Assembly: GCA_025738555.1 (NCBI GenBank)
Contig: JAOVFP010000002.1
Location: 4,278,001 to 4,342,000 of the forward strand
Direction: 5' to 3'
Length of the DNA: 64,000 nucleotides
Origin: Cyathus striatus
Taxonomy: Eukaryota > Basidiomycota > Agaricomycetes > Agaricales > Nidulariaceae
Positions 22,259 to 33,922 of this stretch are shown here, piece by piece; within the stretch, counting starts at the first letter, position 1, and the number at the start of each line of letters is the position of its first letter. The translations under genes were made by a program, and so were the position numbers. The notes under the pieces are model-generated. The model saw only the letters and a program-made list of their open reading frames with translations, did not search any database and had not been told where the DNA came from.

Positions 22259-25200
22259 CAGTGATGGTCATGTCAATGTCAATTGCTGTGACACCCTCTG
22301 ACACTCAACACTCTGTGACATTGTCTTGACACAGCATTAACCATGTCTAACCTCTTGGTGGAGTAACCATATGACTTCATCATTCATGTGCTCCACTTAA
22401 GTTGGATTTTTGAATAAATTGTTAATTGGACTTTGGTAAATAACGACAACTCTGCATTGGCAAGCAGTTAGCTCAAATGAACGGGTAGCGGAGCGCACTG
22501 CATGATATACAGTGTAGACAGCAGAATGTAATGTATCATCGTTGAACTTACTGCCACTTATCATGTCCCCATCCTCTGACGTTTGGAAACACTTCTATAA
22601 GTCTGCTGAAAAGCATAAGAATAACAAGTCGTTTCACAGTGCATGGTGCAAGTATTGCATTGCTCATGAAGCTCAAGAAGAGTGGAATAAGGAGCTTAAT
22701 GAGTATTATCAAGGACTGAGAGATTCCTGTCGAACTGAAGAGCAAATTCTGGAATCATGTAAGTCATGATTATCATTTACACATATTATATAATTCTAAC
22801 ATTGTGGTAACTTTACGGAATAGTAAAGACAATCGAAAATGCGAGATCAGGTCGCCCTGAATTTCTCTGGAAACATCTGGCTAATGACTGCAAAGCTGTT
22901 GACCATCAGGTGAAATTACTGGCAAACCAGCGAGAAACAGATTATATTGTAAGAAGGGCAATGGACAAGGAAAACCAAAGTTTAAGTGCTTCTGGAAGTG
23001 GAACACAGATAACCTGTGGATCACACTTAGGAACACATATCTTACATTCCCCTCTTCAACAAATCTCACAAACTTCACAGCAGCCAGCAGAGACTCGAGC
23101 TGAATCACAGGCTACACTTATCCTCTCACATGACTTAGACAATACCCATGTTTCACAGCGTAGAAAGACAGATGCATATATCCCAGATAGTTCTGATGTG
23201 GTCTTTCTCAGCCGTGATTCTGGGCCAGAGAGGTGGGATCCTCAGCGTGCCAAAGAGTGGAATGCCGATCTTTGTATGCTAATGGTCGCTTGCAACATTT
23301 CATGGTGGTCTGTTGAAAACCCAGTTTGGCAATATTTCTTTCGGAAGTGGGTCCCTGGATGTTTAATCCCTGGCAGGAAACAATTATCCGGTCGCATTCT
23401 GGACAAACAGGCGGATCTCGCAGTTGATAATATTTGGAAAGCAGTAACAGGGAGATTTGGGACAGGGCAATGTGACGGATGGAAAAATATTTCAAAGGAC
23501 TCATTAATTGGTTCAATGGTTAATGTTGAGTACACGGTAATTATAATCACTACAGTCTAAACTTGAAGGTGAATGCTAACCTACTTGTACTACTAGCCAT
23601 ATTTAATTGGAACTACAAATGTATCTGCCCAAGCGAAAACAGCCGAGAATCTTCTTGAAATTGTAGAAGATGATATCATGTACTGCACTCAGGTTCTCAG
23701 GATCAAATTGATAGTGTGGTGTACTGATTCAAGTGGAGAATCATTGAAAATGCGAAAGCTTCTGCGATCTTCGCATAATTCAATGGTAGTGGTAGAGTGC
23801 TGGGCTCATCAGGTAGATTTTTCTATATATTACAATGATATATTTACCTTTTATAATTATTTCAATAGGTAAATCTTGTGGTAGGCGACTACTTCAAGCA
23901 GAAGACTCGATTTATCACAGTTATAAATGATGTGCTTGAGGTTTCAAAGTGGTTTAACAATCACTCCCGCACACTTGGTATTCTTCGACAACAGCATAGC
24001 AATGGACAATCACATATCAAACCAGTCACACTTATTTTACCTGTTCTGACTAGGTGGACATCACATTATCTCTCAGTATCCTGACTCCTGGAGCTTGAAT
24101 GCACACTTCGGCAGATGGTTTCTGATCCACATATTCATGGAGAATTACTTGTTTGTGCAGGAGCATGAACAGATGCAAAGCAAAAGGCAATGAATATTCT
24201 TCATGTATTTGAATCACCTGGATTTTGAGCAGACTTACGTGTGTAAGTCCTGTTTCTCTAAGGTCTTCTCTTAGGCTTATGAGGTTATGGTGTTTTATTA
24301 TAGGATTAAATCACACTTAGAACCATTTGCATTTGCAGCTAACATAACTCAGGGAGACAGTGCTCGGCTCGATGTGGTTCTCATTACGCTGGGAAATCTC
24401 TATCGTATCTTTTCTGATACCAGGATTGACAATGCTGTTGGTAATGGGATCATTAACAGCCTCAAGAAGCGATGGAATAAAGCAGATCAGGACATTTTTA
24501 TCTTGGCCCTAGTCTTCAATCTGTACATCCGATGTACATGTTTCCATCCGAAAAGCCCCTTTAAAACAATGGGAGGACTCTGGCCTATATTCAAGAAATG
24601 TTATATTCGATTTTTTGAAGAACCTGACTTAACGTGCCGGGCATCATTTTCCGAGTACATTGCAGGTGTTGGTGACTGGAGTTACAAAAGCATGTCTCTT
24701 GGAGATATGCTCAATGCTGAACCATGCATAAATGTATGTATGATCTTATTATATTGCAATTTGTGCAACGGCGTTGACCCGGATTTATACATAGTCTTCT
24801 AATGTGAACCTGGTAAACCTCTGGCGCGAGCATGATACAGGTGATATATTTGGAAGAAATGGCATCGTGCAAACAGCAATGTGCATTTTAAGTGTTGTAC
24901 CGAACTCTGTGGCGACCGAACATTTATTCAGCAAGTATGGGGCTGTGCACACAAAGATTAAAAATCGTCTACATTACGACAAGGTTTGGAAGATGGTTCT
25001 GTTGAAAAACGATCTTGAGAAACGATTCGGATCTGTACAAAACTCACGAAAGCGGAAGTTTAGTCCCGAGATTGAAAGTACAGGCGCAGAATCAAGAAAT
25101 AACGACCTCACATTAACAGCTCAAGAATGTCGTGATAATAACAATGTGTTACAGAATGAAACAGATAATGACAACGATGTTCTATTTTCAATACTTGCTG

Positions 25201-25637
25201 AAGATCTAATGGCAGCTGCCGCAGAAGCTGATGCTGAAGATGCTGAAAGTTCACTCGCTGACGAATCTCACATTGACTATCGCACACTAGAGTATTTATT
25301 TTATTATCCCAATTCCTCAGAGCCATGTCCACCATCATTCAAGGTTATGTTGGAATATTGGAAGAATGGAGAGTCGGGGCTTGAAGCAGAGGTGGCATTT
25401 CACCAAGTAGAAGCTGAGGAACTCGCGAGAGACCTTGTAGTACAGTAGTCGCACAGTAAATTTCAATAAGTAGCGAATCAATTTATTGAGGACTTGATTA
25501 CCTGATCATCTAAGATACAAAAAAGGTTCATGTACTCGCACGGTCACACATTGACAGCTTTGACAGCTTTCATTTTCACATCAAACTTTTTCACGGCATC
25601 AGCTTGACAGTGTCAGACAGTGTCGAGAACATCACTG
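22259..25637 (+). mobile_element. Autonomous-type hAT transposon inside element B pol
   Basis: 3379 bp bounded by short TIRs CAGTGATGNTC; the following CATGTCAATGTCA on the left resembles TCGACACTGTC on the right. The 8-bp TSD (A/G)GATGAAC fits hAT. Subterminal DNA has repeated TGACA/TGTCA words at both ends (TGACACCCTCTGACACTC; TGACAGTGTCAGACAGTGTC), plausible transposase binding sites. Carries a full-length but stopped transposase gene. Confidence 0.93.
22563..25448 (+). pseudogene. hAT transposase with BED finger and hATC domain
   Basis: Exon 1 (22563-22758) holds a BED-like zinc finger (VWKHFYK...FHSAWCKYC...HEAQ). A 65 bp intron leads to exon 2 (22824-23535). Further introns lie near 23536-23595, 23815-23870, 24240-24303 and around 24733-24800. 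The middle is the RNase-H-like core (LIVWCTDSSGE, VVVECWAHQ then VNLVVGDYF, LPVLTRWTSHY). The C-terminal hATC dimerisation domain is clear (LWREHD, PNSVATEHLFSKYGAVHTK), followed by an acidic tail. In-frame stops TGA at 24082-24084, 24166-24168 and 24226-24228 fall where Arg, Arg and Arg/Trp fit, so it is inactive unless edited or misassembled. The start is the first ATG before the finger. Confidence 0.88.
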
Positions 25638-28600
25638 GGATGAACTGAGCGAAAGTTGGTGGGGAGGTGTAAGGTGCGGGAGTGGGATCCAGTCTCGGCA
25701 ATAATCTCGTATGGACCATAATACTTTTCAGCAAACTTTTTTGCTGGACGAGTAGATTTAAAGAACTTAGCACGGACAAAAGCCTTTGTTCCAACCTTGA
25801 ACTCTGGAGCTGGCAACCGACGGTTGTCTGCTCCGACTTGATAATGCTTTTGAGCAAGTGCTATTTCGATTTTGAGGAGTTCATGAAGTTCTTGGAGGTC
25901 AACAGCAAATTCCTGTGCTTTAGCTGCAGTAACATCTTGTTCCGGATGAACTGTTATTGCTGGGTGATAACCCTTGTTGGCGAAGAAGGGGGTTGTATTA
26001 GTGGTCGAGCTCGGAGTATTATTATATGTGAACTCAGCAAGAGGGAGTAGAACAGCCCAGTTGTCCTGCTGGTAGTTGCAGTAAATGCGGACATATTGCT
26101 CCAGAACTTGGTTGATACGTTCTGTTTGTCCATCGCCCTCTGGGTGATACCCGGAGGTAAAGTGCAAGGTCATGTTGAGGACTTTGCCCAATGAACGGAA
26201 GAAATGAGAGATGAACTCCGAGCCTCTGTTGGAGGTAACATGCTCTGGAACACCATGTTTAGAAAATATGTGCAAGACGAAGAGCTGAGCGAGTTGGGCG
26301 GAGGTAATGGTGTTATAGCAAGGGATGAATATTGCCTGCTTGCTGAAACGATCTACGACGACCAGAACAGAGTTATACTCTTCTGAACCGGACTTAGGAA
26401 GTGTTTCGATGAAATCCATTGATATAGAACTCCATGGACGTCCCGGAATTGGGAGTTGCTTCAAAGTGCCATAGGGTCGATGCCTTTGGGGTTTAGATCG
26501 CATGCAAGTGGTACAGGACTTACAGTAGTCCTTGATATAAGTGCGGAGGCCAGGCCAAGTGTATTCATGCCTGATGATGGACAAGGTCTTGTTTTGACTG
26601 GGGTGTCCAGCGAGGATGTGATCATGCTTGTACTGGAGAACGCGGAGGTGAAGGGAGTTGTCATTGGGAACATAGATACATTCATCGAGACAGAGTAATT
26701 TGTCCGTTCCGACTGACCAACGACCAGTGGGATCTCGGAGATGAATGGCGGCAATAGTGTCAGTAGGTTGAGCGATCAGGATATCATGATGAAGCTGCTC
26801 AACGTCCATAACTATGCTAGCTCCAAGAATCGGTAGGAAGAGAATAGTAGCTCACAATGAGGTAGTGAGTTGTTCTTGAGTGAAAACTGGCCTAAAGTTA
26901 TGCGGATTGACTGTGGCATAGTCATTATCCCCCTCTTTAGGATAGATGTCCCAGCATCTAGTTAATGCATCTGGTTTAGCTCCGAGCTTCCCTGGATGAA
27001 AACATATAACTAGATTGAATTGAGAAAGATACTCTGACCAATGGGCTTGACAACGAGTGAGGATCTTGGTGGTGGAGAAGTATTCCAGGTTCTTATGATC
27101 AGTGACCACATCAATTTGAATACCAGAACCCTCCAAGTAATGTCACCATACTTTGAAAGCTTCAAAGATCACTAGGAGTTCTTTGTCATGGGTATCATAG
27201 TTCAACTCCGGAGCAGTAAAGGTCCTGGAGTGGAATGCTATAGGGTGGGTATTGCCATTGTCAGCGATGATAGAGAGAATAGCTCCAAGTGCATAGTCTG
27301 AAGCATCAGTCTCTACTATAATCTGCACATCTGGCACCCAGTGTGTAAGCACTGGAGCAGTACTGAAAGCATCTTTCAGATGATTGAATGCCGCATGGCA
27401 TGCCGGAGTAAAGTCCCACTTCAAACCCTTCCGGGTAAGACGTGTTAATGAAACAACAATGTCCGAGTAATCTCAGATGAAACGTCGGTAGAAATTGGCG
27501 AAGCCAAGGAAAGATTGAACATCTTTCACTTTTCTAGGCTCAGGCCAATCCTGAATTGTTTGAACTTTGTCCTTAGACATTGTGAGGCCGGATGGAGAAA
27601 GAACAAAACCAAGGTACTCAACAGACTCTGTGTGGAATTCACACTTATCTGCCCGGGCATAAAGACCATGCTTTCGCAATCGATGCAGGACTTCTTTAAC
27701 ATGTCGACAGTGTTCCTCCATGTTATTGGAGTAGATAAGAATATCGTCGAGGTAAACTATTACACACACGTCAAGTAAATCCTTGAAGATGTCATTCATA
27801 AAACATTGAAAAGCTGCCGGTGCATTGGTAAGTCCAAATGGCATTACTAGCCATTCAAACAAGCCATAGCGAGTGCGAAAGGCAGTCTTCCATTCATCTC
27901 TGTCGGTGATATGGACAAGATGGTAGGCGTGGTGGAGGTTGATTTTAGAATAAATTCGAGCCTTGCGAGGACTATCAAGGAGGTCGGCAATGAGAGGGAG
28001 AGGGTACCTATCCTTCTTGGAAATGGCATTGAGTCCACGGAAATCGACACAAAGCTGAAGTGAACCATCCTTCTTCTGGACAAAAAGCACTGGTGCTCTG
28101 TGTGGAGAATGTGAAGGACGTATGAAGCCAATATGGAGATGTTCATCAATGAACTCCCATAAAGATCCAAGCTCGGATTGGGAAAGGGAATAGATTGTAC
28201 CAACCGGAGGAGAAGAGCCTTCATCCAGATTGATTTTAAGATCGTAAGGACAGTGTGGAGCAAGTGTATCTGCTTGGTTCTTGCTGAAGACGTCAGCAAA
28301 CTCGTGGTAGTCTGAGGGAACATTAGAAAGGTCAATGGTCTCTGTGGCCATAGCAGCAGCAGCAGATGCAGAGACTACAGCACCGAGATGTATCCTGAAG
28401 GTTTGAGACCCTTCAAGTTTGCTAGCTCTAAGAAATGCGGCAGCATTGATCATAGAGATGCTCAGAGGAGGACAAGAGTCTAGCGGAGGAAAAGATGGCT
28501 CATCTGGTGAAGCAGGTGGCAACAAAGGAGTATCCTTTGGAGCAGGGGTCGACGAAAGCAGAGATGATTCCTCTGTAACAGTGGTTTGGAAGCGAAGTAT

Positions 28601-29055
28601 GCGTCTCTGTACCCAGTCAATCAACGGATTGTATTGGGAGAGCCAGTTAAATCCTAGAACCACGGAACAAGAAGAATCAAGCGGAGTCACATAAAGTGCA
28701 AGGGAGATGCATTCACCAGATGGAAATGTTACAGGCAAAGTAGTACTTTCTGTAAGAGTAGAGTTTGTGGTGCCATCAAACAGTCGTAATGCTATCGGGG
28801 TTATAGGAGTGGTAGGTAGGTGATTTCTCTGGATGAAGAATGAGTCAATGAAACAGTGAGTAGAGCCGGAGTCAATAAGGGCAGCATAGGTAAGTAAAGT
28901 GTTCGGTGTTATAGGAGATGGAGAGGAGAGCGGTATATGTACAGCCTGAGGGTCAGAAAGAGCGGACACATTAAGTCTTACCTCCATGAGAGCACAAGGG
29001 AGAGGAACGTGGCCCTCGACTTGTGCGGAGTTACAAGGACTGCGCTCTATTTTTT
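25638..29055 (-). pseudogene. Element B pol: protease, RT, RNase H, integrase
   Basis: Frame -1 to gag, entered near 29055. Protease: [14 protein letters not shown] near 28860. [24 protein letters not shown], then [11 protein letters not shown] near 27733-27755, both catalytic Asp kept. RNase H: VETDASDYALGAIL and HDKELL. Integrase: HHCC finger (HILAGHP...CKSCTTC), first Asp in MDFIETLP, Glu in GDGQTERINQVLEQY. The second catalytic Asp is replaced: TSNRGSEF instead of TSDRGSEF (codon at 26228-26230). Stops TGA at 27473-27475, 27143-27145 and 26852-26854 each sit where Arg fits. The frame then runs into the hAT at 25637 (FRSVHP). Several Arg-to-Cys/His changes (TRCQAHW, VICFHPG, TRCWDIY) match CpG decay. 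Confidence 0.95.
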
Positions 29056-30720
29056 TGAACTCCCTGTAGTGGGGCTCACCGAGACAGATGCCTCGGAGGA
29101 AATAGCAGCAGCGCATGCTCTTGCAGCTGTGGATGTAGCCTTGCGGCAATCCTTAGCCATGTGTCCAGCTTTAGCACAAAACAAGCAGAGCTTGTTGTCC
29201 AAGCAACGTTTGCGCTCCTCCAGAGTTAACTTACCATCAGGTCCTAATTTACCTGTTAAGTCCGGACCTTGAGAGGTAGGACAACGTGGTTGGGCTGTAG
29301 ACCTGGAGGAAGTGCTTGGAGTAGGTACTGATGCAGCATTAGAGGTGGAGGCAGCAGGCTCTGCAGGAGTGTTTCCCCGGTTCCTATTGTTGGAAGCCGG
29401 AGGAAGAGTCTTGGAAGGTGCAGCAGCAACCTTGTGATGCCTCTCCTCAATGGCACACTCAGTGCTGCGCTCCCAATGGCGCTGATCAAAACCCTGGGCC
29501 AAAGCCTTCATAGGCTGAAGGGATTCAGGACAAGGAATCTCCCTGCCAGAGATTTTGTCCTTAATGCGTGGACATAACCCATAGTAGTATTGTGAGGTGA
29601 GGGATGGGTCGTCCCAATTCAACAAGGTAGCATACTTGTTGAAATCAATTTCGTACGAAGTGATGCAATGGTTGTTTTCCATCTTCAGTGCACAGATCTC
29701 CAGTTCAGCCTCTGCTCGGGGGTTAGTTTGTCCGAAGTGAGTCCGGAGCAAACTAACGAAAAAGAGCCAATCATCCATCCAGCGCTCATAAACATCCTCA
29801 TCCAGATGTGAACTGAACAAAGCCCCTGCAGATCCCCAGAGAAACGTTAACGTATAGTCAACTTTCGCCTGGTCACTGTTGTAAAGGTGGGGGTTGTTCC
29901 GGAAATTTAGGCGGCACTGAGTTAAGAATGCATCCAGCTTATCGGTGCTAGAGCCATCGAAAATGTCAGGTGCTTTAACTTTCTTGTCATGTGGTGCAGG
30001 AGTAGGAGGTGGCCGATCCATAATGCACTCGACTATAGTAGTCAGAGCACCAACCACATCTTCTCCATCGTAATGACGTCGATGAGGGCAGTAAGAGGAT
30101 GAGCAAGAGGAGTGAGAGGAGCCATGAGATGAAGGACCAGAGCCTCCTGGTCTGCCAGGCCCACCAGGAGGAGTTCCTCCATGGCCTGCAGAATCTCCAT
30201 GATCAGAGGGAGCAACTTCATCCTCAACATCACCAAACTGAGAATTACCATCAGAGGGCTCATGGTTGGAGCCATCCTCAGATGATTCATAACCATTGCC
30301 CCCATTGCCATTATCTCCGGGTGGAGGTGGTGGTGGAGTACTCCCAGCACCTGAAGGTATAGGTGCTTTAGGGGGTGGTAGACCCGGAGTTGGAGCTCGT
30401 GGGTCGGAGTCAATGGTAGCATGTGGAATGAGTGTTGGGTCAAATGGAAAAACAAGTGGCATGGGTCAGGCATTGCTGACATACTCAAATGCTGGTTGAA
30501 GCACCCGTTGAGCACGTCTGGCCGAGACAGGAATTCTCGAGACCAATGCACTGGCCGACTCTGGAACAGGAGAACGAGAAACAGAAAGAGGTTGTGGGAC
30601 AGTAGTCATACGTTGAGTAGCAGATTGCTGAGAAGCCAAACGATTACTGTGTCAGGCTTGCAGCGGGATTGTTTGCTACTGGTGGCTGCGTTGATGAGCA
30701 GTCTCAGTATGAGTAGCCAT
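29047..30720 (-). pseudogene. Element B gag, three early stops
   Basis: A 558-codon frame from ATG at 30718-30720 to TAG at 29047. N terminus MATHTETAHQRSH parallels element A. Then an acidic Pro/Gly-rich linker, capsid region (WMDDWLFFVSLLRTHFGQ, SYEIDFNKYATLLNWDD, YYGLCPRIKD) and a CCHC knuckle ([14 protein letters not shown]). Stops: TAG at 30676-30678, TGA at 30652-30654 (Arg fits), TGA at 30466-30468 (Arg fits). Downstream of the last stop 471 codons are open. Forms the particle in a working element. Confidence 0.92.
29048..29060 (-). promoter_or_regulatory. Probable -1 ribosomal frameshift site, gag-pol
   Basis: Minus strand TTCAAAAAAATAG: in the gag frame ..A AAA AAA TAG, a classical slippery heptamer right before the gag stop; slipping back one base gives FKKIE and continues into pol. 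Element A has TTCGAAAAAATAG at the same place, also open in the -1 frame. Confidence 0.7.
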
Positions 30721-30772
30721 CAGAGAAAAGACAAAAATGTGGAGAAGATCCAAGGGAGTGAGTTTCAAATAC

Positions 30773-31381
30773 TGTCACATCCCATTCTTTTCCACTAGGG
30801 ACAAGAACCTCGGAGTAGATAGTCTAATAGCAGAGTAACTTGTACAACGTTAGTAAGGTGTGTGGAGATAATGAACAAGTACAGGAGTAGTGGAACGTTG
30901 GCTTCAACTTGTGTGTTGCACCCCTTGGACTTCCAGTTCCATATTTAGAACAAAGTGGAGTAAGTGGCAAAATAGCGGAGTTGGCTCAAGGCCCAAGTGG
31001 GAGAAGGGTGTAAACATAGTTGATTTGAAACTGAAGTCTATCTACATTACAGGAGTAGTTTATATAGTAAACTACTTTGTCCGAATGTGTACAGAGTAAT
31101 GCCCATGGGTATGTGGCATCCTAGGGTTAAGTAAACTCCATGAAATGTAGAACATGGTAAACTAGTAGTACGCCTCTAGATTATAGTCATAGGAGAAATG
31201 GCCGTGGCCGGAGAACAAGGTAGTAATATTAAAGGGAAGGAACAAGTAAACAGTTACAAGTAAACATTAGTAAGGAAGAGTTCGATATATAACAAGTATA
31301 CATAGTCTGGAGGAAATGTACTAAAAGCGGAGTAAACCCGGAGTTGACTCCAATGGTACAGGGATTGTCACAGATATGACA
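30773..31381 (-). mobile_element. Gypsy element B, 5' LTR
   Basis: 609 bp, TGTCACATCC...GATATGACA; partner of 21013-21621. The bases following it in element sense (30772 downwards) are GTATTTGAAACTCACTCCC, the primer-binding position; they do not begin with the TGG expected for ordinary tRNA 3'-end priming. Confidence 0.96.
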
Positions 31382-31385
31382 ATTT

Positions 31386-31658
31386 TATTAGTAAGTAGAA
31401 TCAATACTACATAGGTAATGTTAGTAAGTAATACTACAGCTAATTCAATAGGATTTGCTCACCTCAGTTCTCACAGAGAATAGCAACGACTGAGGAGAGC
31501 AAGACCTCTTCTAAACTTCTTAAATACTGGATAAAATGAAAATTGTAAAACAACTCATATCGAATTATTGGAATAATGTTGGTGGTGCTTGTCTGCCAGG
31601 GTATGCACAGTGCATCAATAGTGCACGGATTGCATAAGCAACCTTATGTGCTCCAATA
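31386..31658 (-). mobile_element. Copia solo LTR (TATT...AATA ends)
   Basis: 273 bp, homologous to the copia LTR at 41179-41449 (shared CACCTCAG, GCAACGACTGAGGAGAGCA, ATCAATAGTGCACGGATTGC, ATAAGCAACC, CCAATA). TSD TATTT: right copy 31659-31663, left copy 21007-21011, now separated by element B, which inserted at this very junction. No internal copia sequence adjoins, so a solo LTR by recombination is inferred. Confidence 0.85.
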
Positions 31659-31976
31659 TATTTATCCCTAAGATGCCACAAACCCATGGGCATTTACTCC
31701 ATATGCATCTGAACAAAGTAGTTTACTATATAAACTACTTTTGTAATGTAGATAGACTTCAGTTTCAAATCAACTATGTTTACACCCTTTTTCTCACTCA
31801 GGCCTTGAGCCAACTCTGCTATTTTGTCACTTACTCTGCTTTGTTCTAAATACAGAACTGGAAGTCCAAGGGGTGCAACACACAAGTTGAAGCCAATGTT
31901 CCATTACTCCCATACCTTGTTCACTACCTCCATGCACTTTACTAACATGTACTGGTTACTCCACTACTAGACTACC
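31659..31976 (+). mobile_element. Old gypsy-type LTR, right part
   Basis: Continues 19256-21011: ATCCCTAAGATGCCACA, CCCATGGGCAT, TTTACTATATAAACTACT, GGAAGTCCAAGGGGTGCAAC, then breaks at ACTACTAGACTACC. About 45 bp of the LTR end is missing, replaced by a copia-like element start. Confidence 0.85.
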
Positions 31977-32644
31977 TTGTTGAGATTATCTTATCTCAAC
32001 AAAGCAGATCTTATCTTATCATGGAACTCCGTAGCACATACTAGAAGGTTCTAGTATGTTTATTCTTAGGTAGATATAATTATAGTAGCACTATATATGG
32101 TACTGCTGTACTCAACAGCATAACAACTTAACAGCACCTTTTACAGCAGTAGATATTTATATACACCTCTTATACAGTATATAAACCCCCCAGTTTCACT
32201 GGATAATAATAAGGAAGTCTTACACTCCTTTCTAGTCGCTCTAAGCCTCTCTACACACTCTACCTCTCAGGTGAGCCTGTACCCCAGGTCAGCAACTGCC
32301 CTGTGCAGAGTCCTTTCTGTTTCTACAGGTTATAAGCCCCAGTTATGCACATGTAATGTGCCCCTACTGGCTGTATGCATGATTGCTGACTGGGATAACC
32401 CAGAGTGATCTCTCTTCATTGCTGTATAGCATGATGTTGAGGTGATCCTCACAGTGGTCACACCATGAACTGCTGATCTTAAGGATCACTGCATGTGTGC
32501 TTTGCATGCCACTCTGATCTATGTTGTTATTATTGATGGCAGTGATTGCATGCATACCACTGCTAACTAGTAGAGCACAAGCTACACTTTTTCTCTATTT
32601 TATGTGCTTTACAAGTTACTGACATTGTTCCTCTCCAGAACACA
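31977..32644 (+). mobile_element. Probable copia 5' LTR and leader
   Basis: Begins TGTTGAGATTATCTTATCTCAACA, a TG start inside a near-perfect palindrome typical of copia LTR ends, and leads to a copia gag at 32645. The inner LTR boundary and primer site are not obvious. CTCAACAGCATAACAACTTAACAGC near 32112 is AT/CA-rich leader. Confidence 0.5.
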
Positions 32645-33130
32645 ATGTCTGCCAACTCTTCTGTTATCACTGCCACCCCTATCTTTGATGGCTCCAACTA
32701 CCAGCAGTGGGCCATTAAGATGACCAATGTCTTAAAGAGCCAAAGGCTCTGGAGTCTTGTTGGAGGCACTTGCTATTGTCCTGTCACTGAGAAAGAAAAG
32801 GATGAAGATGAGGACATTAGCCCTAATGTCCTCAAGGCTGCCAAAACCTGAGACAATGATGACAATGCTGCTACTGGTATCATCTCCCTTCGCATTTCTG
32901 AGTCCCTCCAGCAGTATGTTAAGGACTCTGCTCACACTACTTGGACTGCCTTGAAAGAGGCCTATGGGATGCCTACTCCAGCTACCATCTTTGCTGACTT
33001 CAAGTGTGCTCTGTCCTTCAAGCTCTCAGGTGGCGACCTGCCCCTGATATTGCTGTCCTTAACACTATCTTTGATCACCTTTCTACCAATGGCATTGCTC
33101 TCAATGACTTCATTTGTGCTATAATTCTCT
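32645..33130 (+). pseudogene. Copia gag (UBN2-type) fragment
   Basis: Starts MSANSSVITATPIFDGSNYQ, then QWAIKMTNVLKSQRLW: the N-terminal signature of copia gag. TGA at 32849-32851 sits where Arg fits; after it the frame continues (GIISLRISESLQQYV, TTWTALKEAYG, IFADFKCALSFKLSGG). A one-base shift near 33030 is needed to read on to NTIFDHLSTNGIALNDF. No knuckle or pol follows; the element is truncated near 33130. Confidence 0.85.
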
Positions 33131-33890
33131 ATCATAGCCATACTTTCTGACCTTTTTCCCAACCTTCCTTTCTGCACTTTCTGCACTTCTTGATTTGTAT
33201 AGATTCCATTCATCCAGTTTCCCTTCTGCTCTTCTGACTGAAAGTTGCCAAGCTCTTATGTCACCTTACTCATCCAGCCTGTTATCCATTCTCCATTATG
33301 CTTTCTCCATCATACCCCAGGTATACCTGTCTCAGCATTCATCTCAATCCTTAGTCTGTTATTGGTACATATTATATTCAAACACTACTCCACCTTCTGC
33401 CACCATCTTATTATCTTTATCAGCTAGTATACTATTATTCCATTTGTTCACCAGTCATCAGTGAAGTCATATAGTATTTAAGTAGCACATCTTGTACTAC
33501 TACTACTCAGTTCAAATATTGACTAAGTTACAGTCCCTCTTACTTGTCCTTGAGTTCTACTCACCTCTGGCTTGGATCATTACTTCCACAGTAATGACTC
33601 CACACTTCTGTCCCTCTTCTCTACTCCACACTTCTGTCTCTCCCTTCTGCACTATGAAATACATGGACCTTGAGAATGACAAGGAGCACAGCACACAAGC
33701 TGAAGCTGATGGTCCTTCCTGTTCCACACTTCCTACCTTTGCCCTCCTGACCTTACATAGAAATACCAGCCTTGACAGTATATTTGAACTTGACTTGGAC
33801 CAGTGTGAGGGTAATAATGTAGTGGATTAATGACAAAGAGCACAATGTATGATACAATGAGCTATCTACATAGAGATATTTGTACATGTT
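33131..33890. other. Non-coding, T/C-rich
   Basis: Pyrimidine-rich sequence with short frames and no domain. Lies between two unrelated copia gag remains. Confidence 0.4.
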
Positions 33891-33922
33891 ATAATCCAAA
33901 GAGTCTGCAAAGTCTGTTCACT

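Larger units (their letters stand above)
21013..31381 (-). mobile_element. Ty3/gypsy chromovirus-type retrotransposon, element B (with internal hAT)
   Basis: Complete element of 10,369 bp, about 7.0 kb without the hAT at 22259-25637. Order on the minus strand: LTR, gag, protease, reverse transcriptase, RNase H, integrase, chromodomain, LTR, the standard order of Ty3/gypsy chromoviruses. The TSD ATTTT is intact and the LTRs are about 99% alike, so the insertion is fairly young. It inserted across the junction between an older LTR and a copia solo LTR. All open frames are broken by stops that are mostly CGA-to-TGA. Confidence 0.96.

Noticed and set aside
27847..28335. 162-codon minus-strand frame
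   Set aside because: Shadow of the reverse transcriptase frame of element B.
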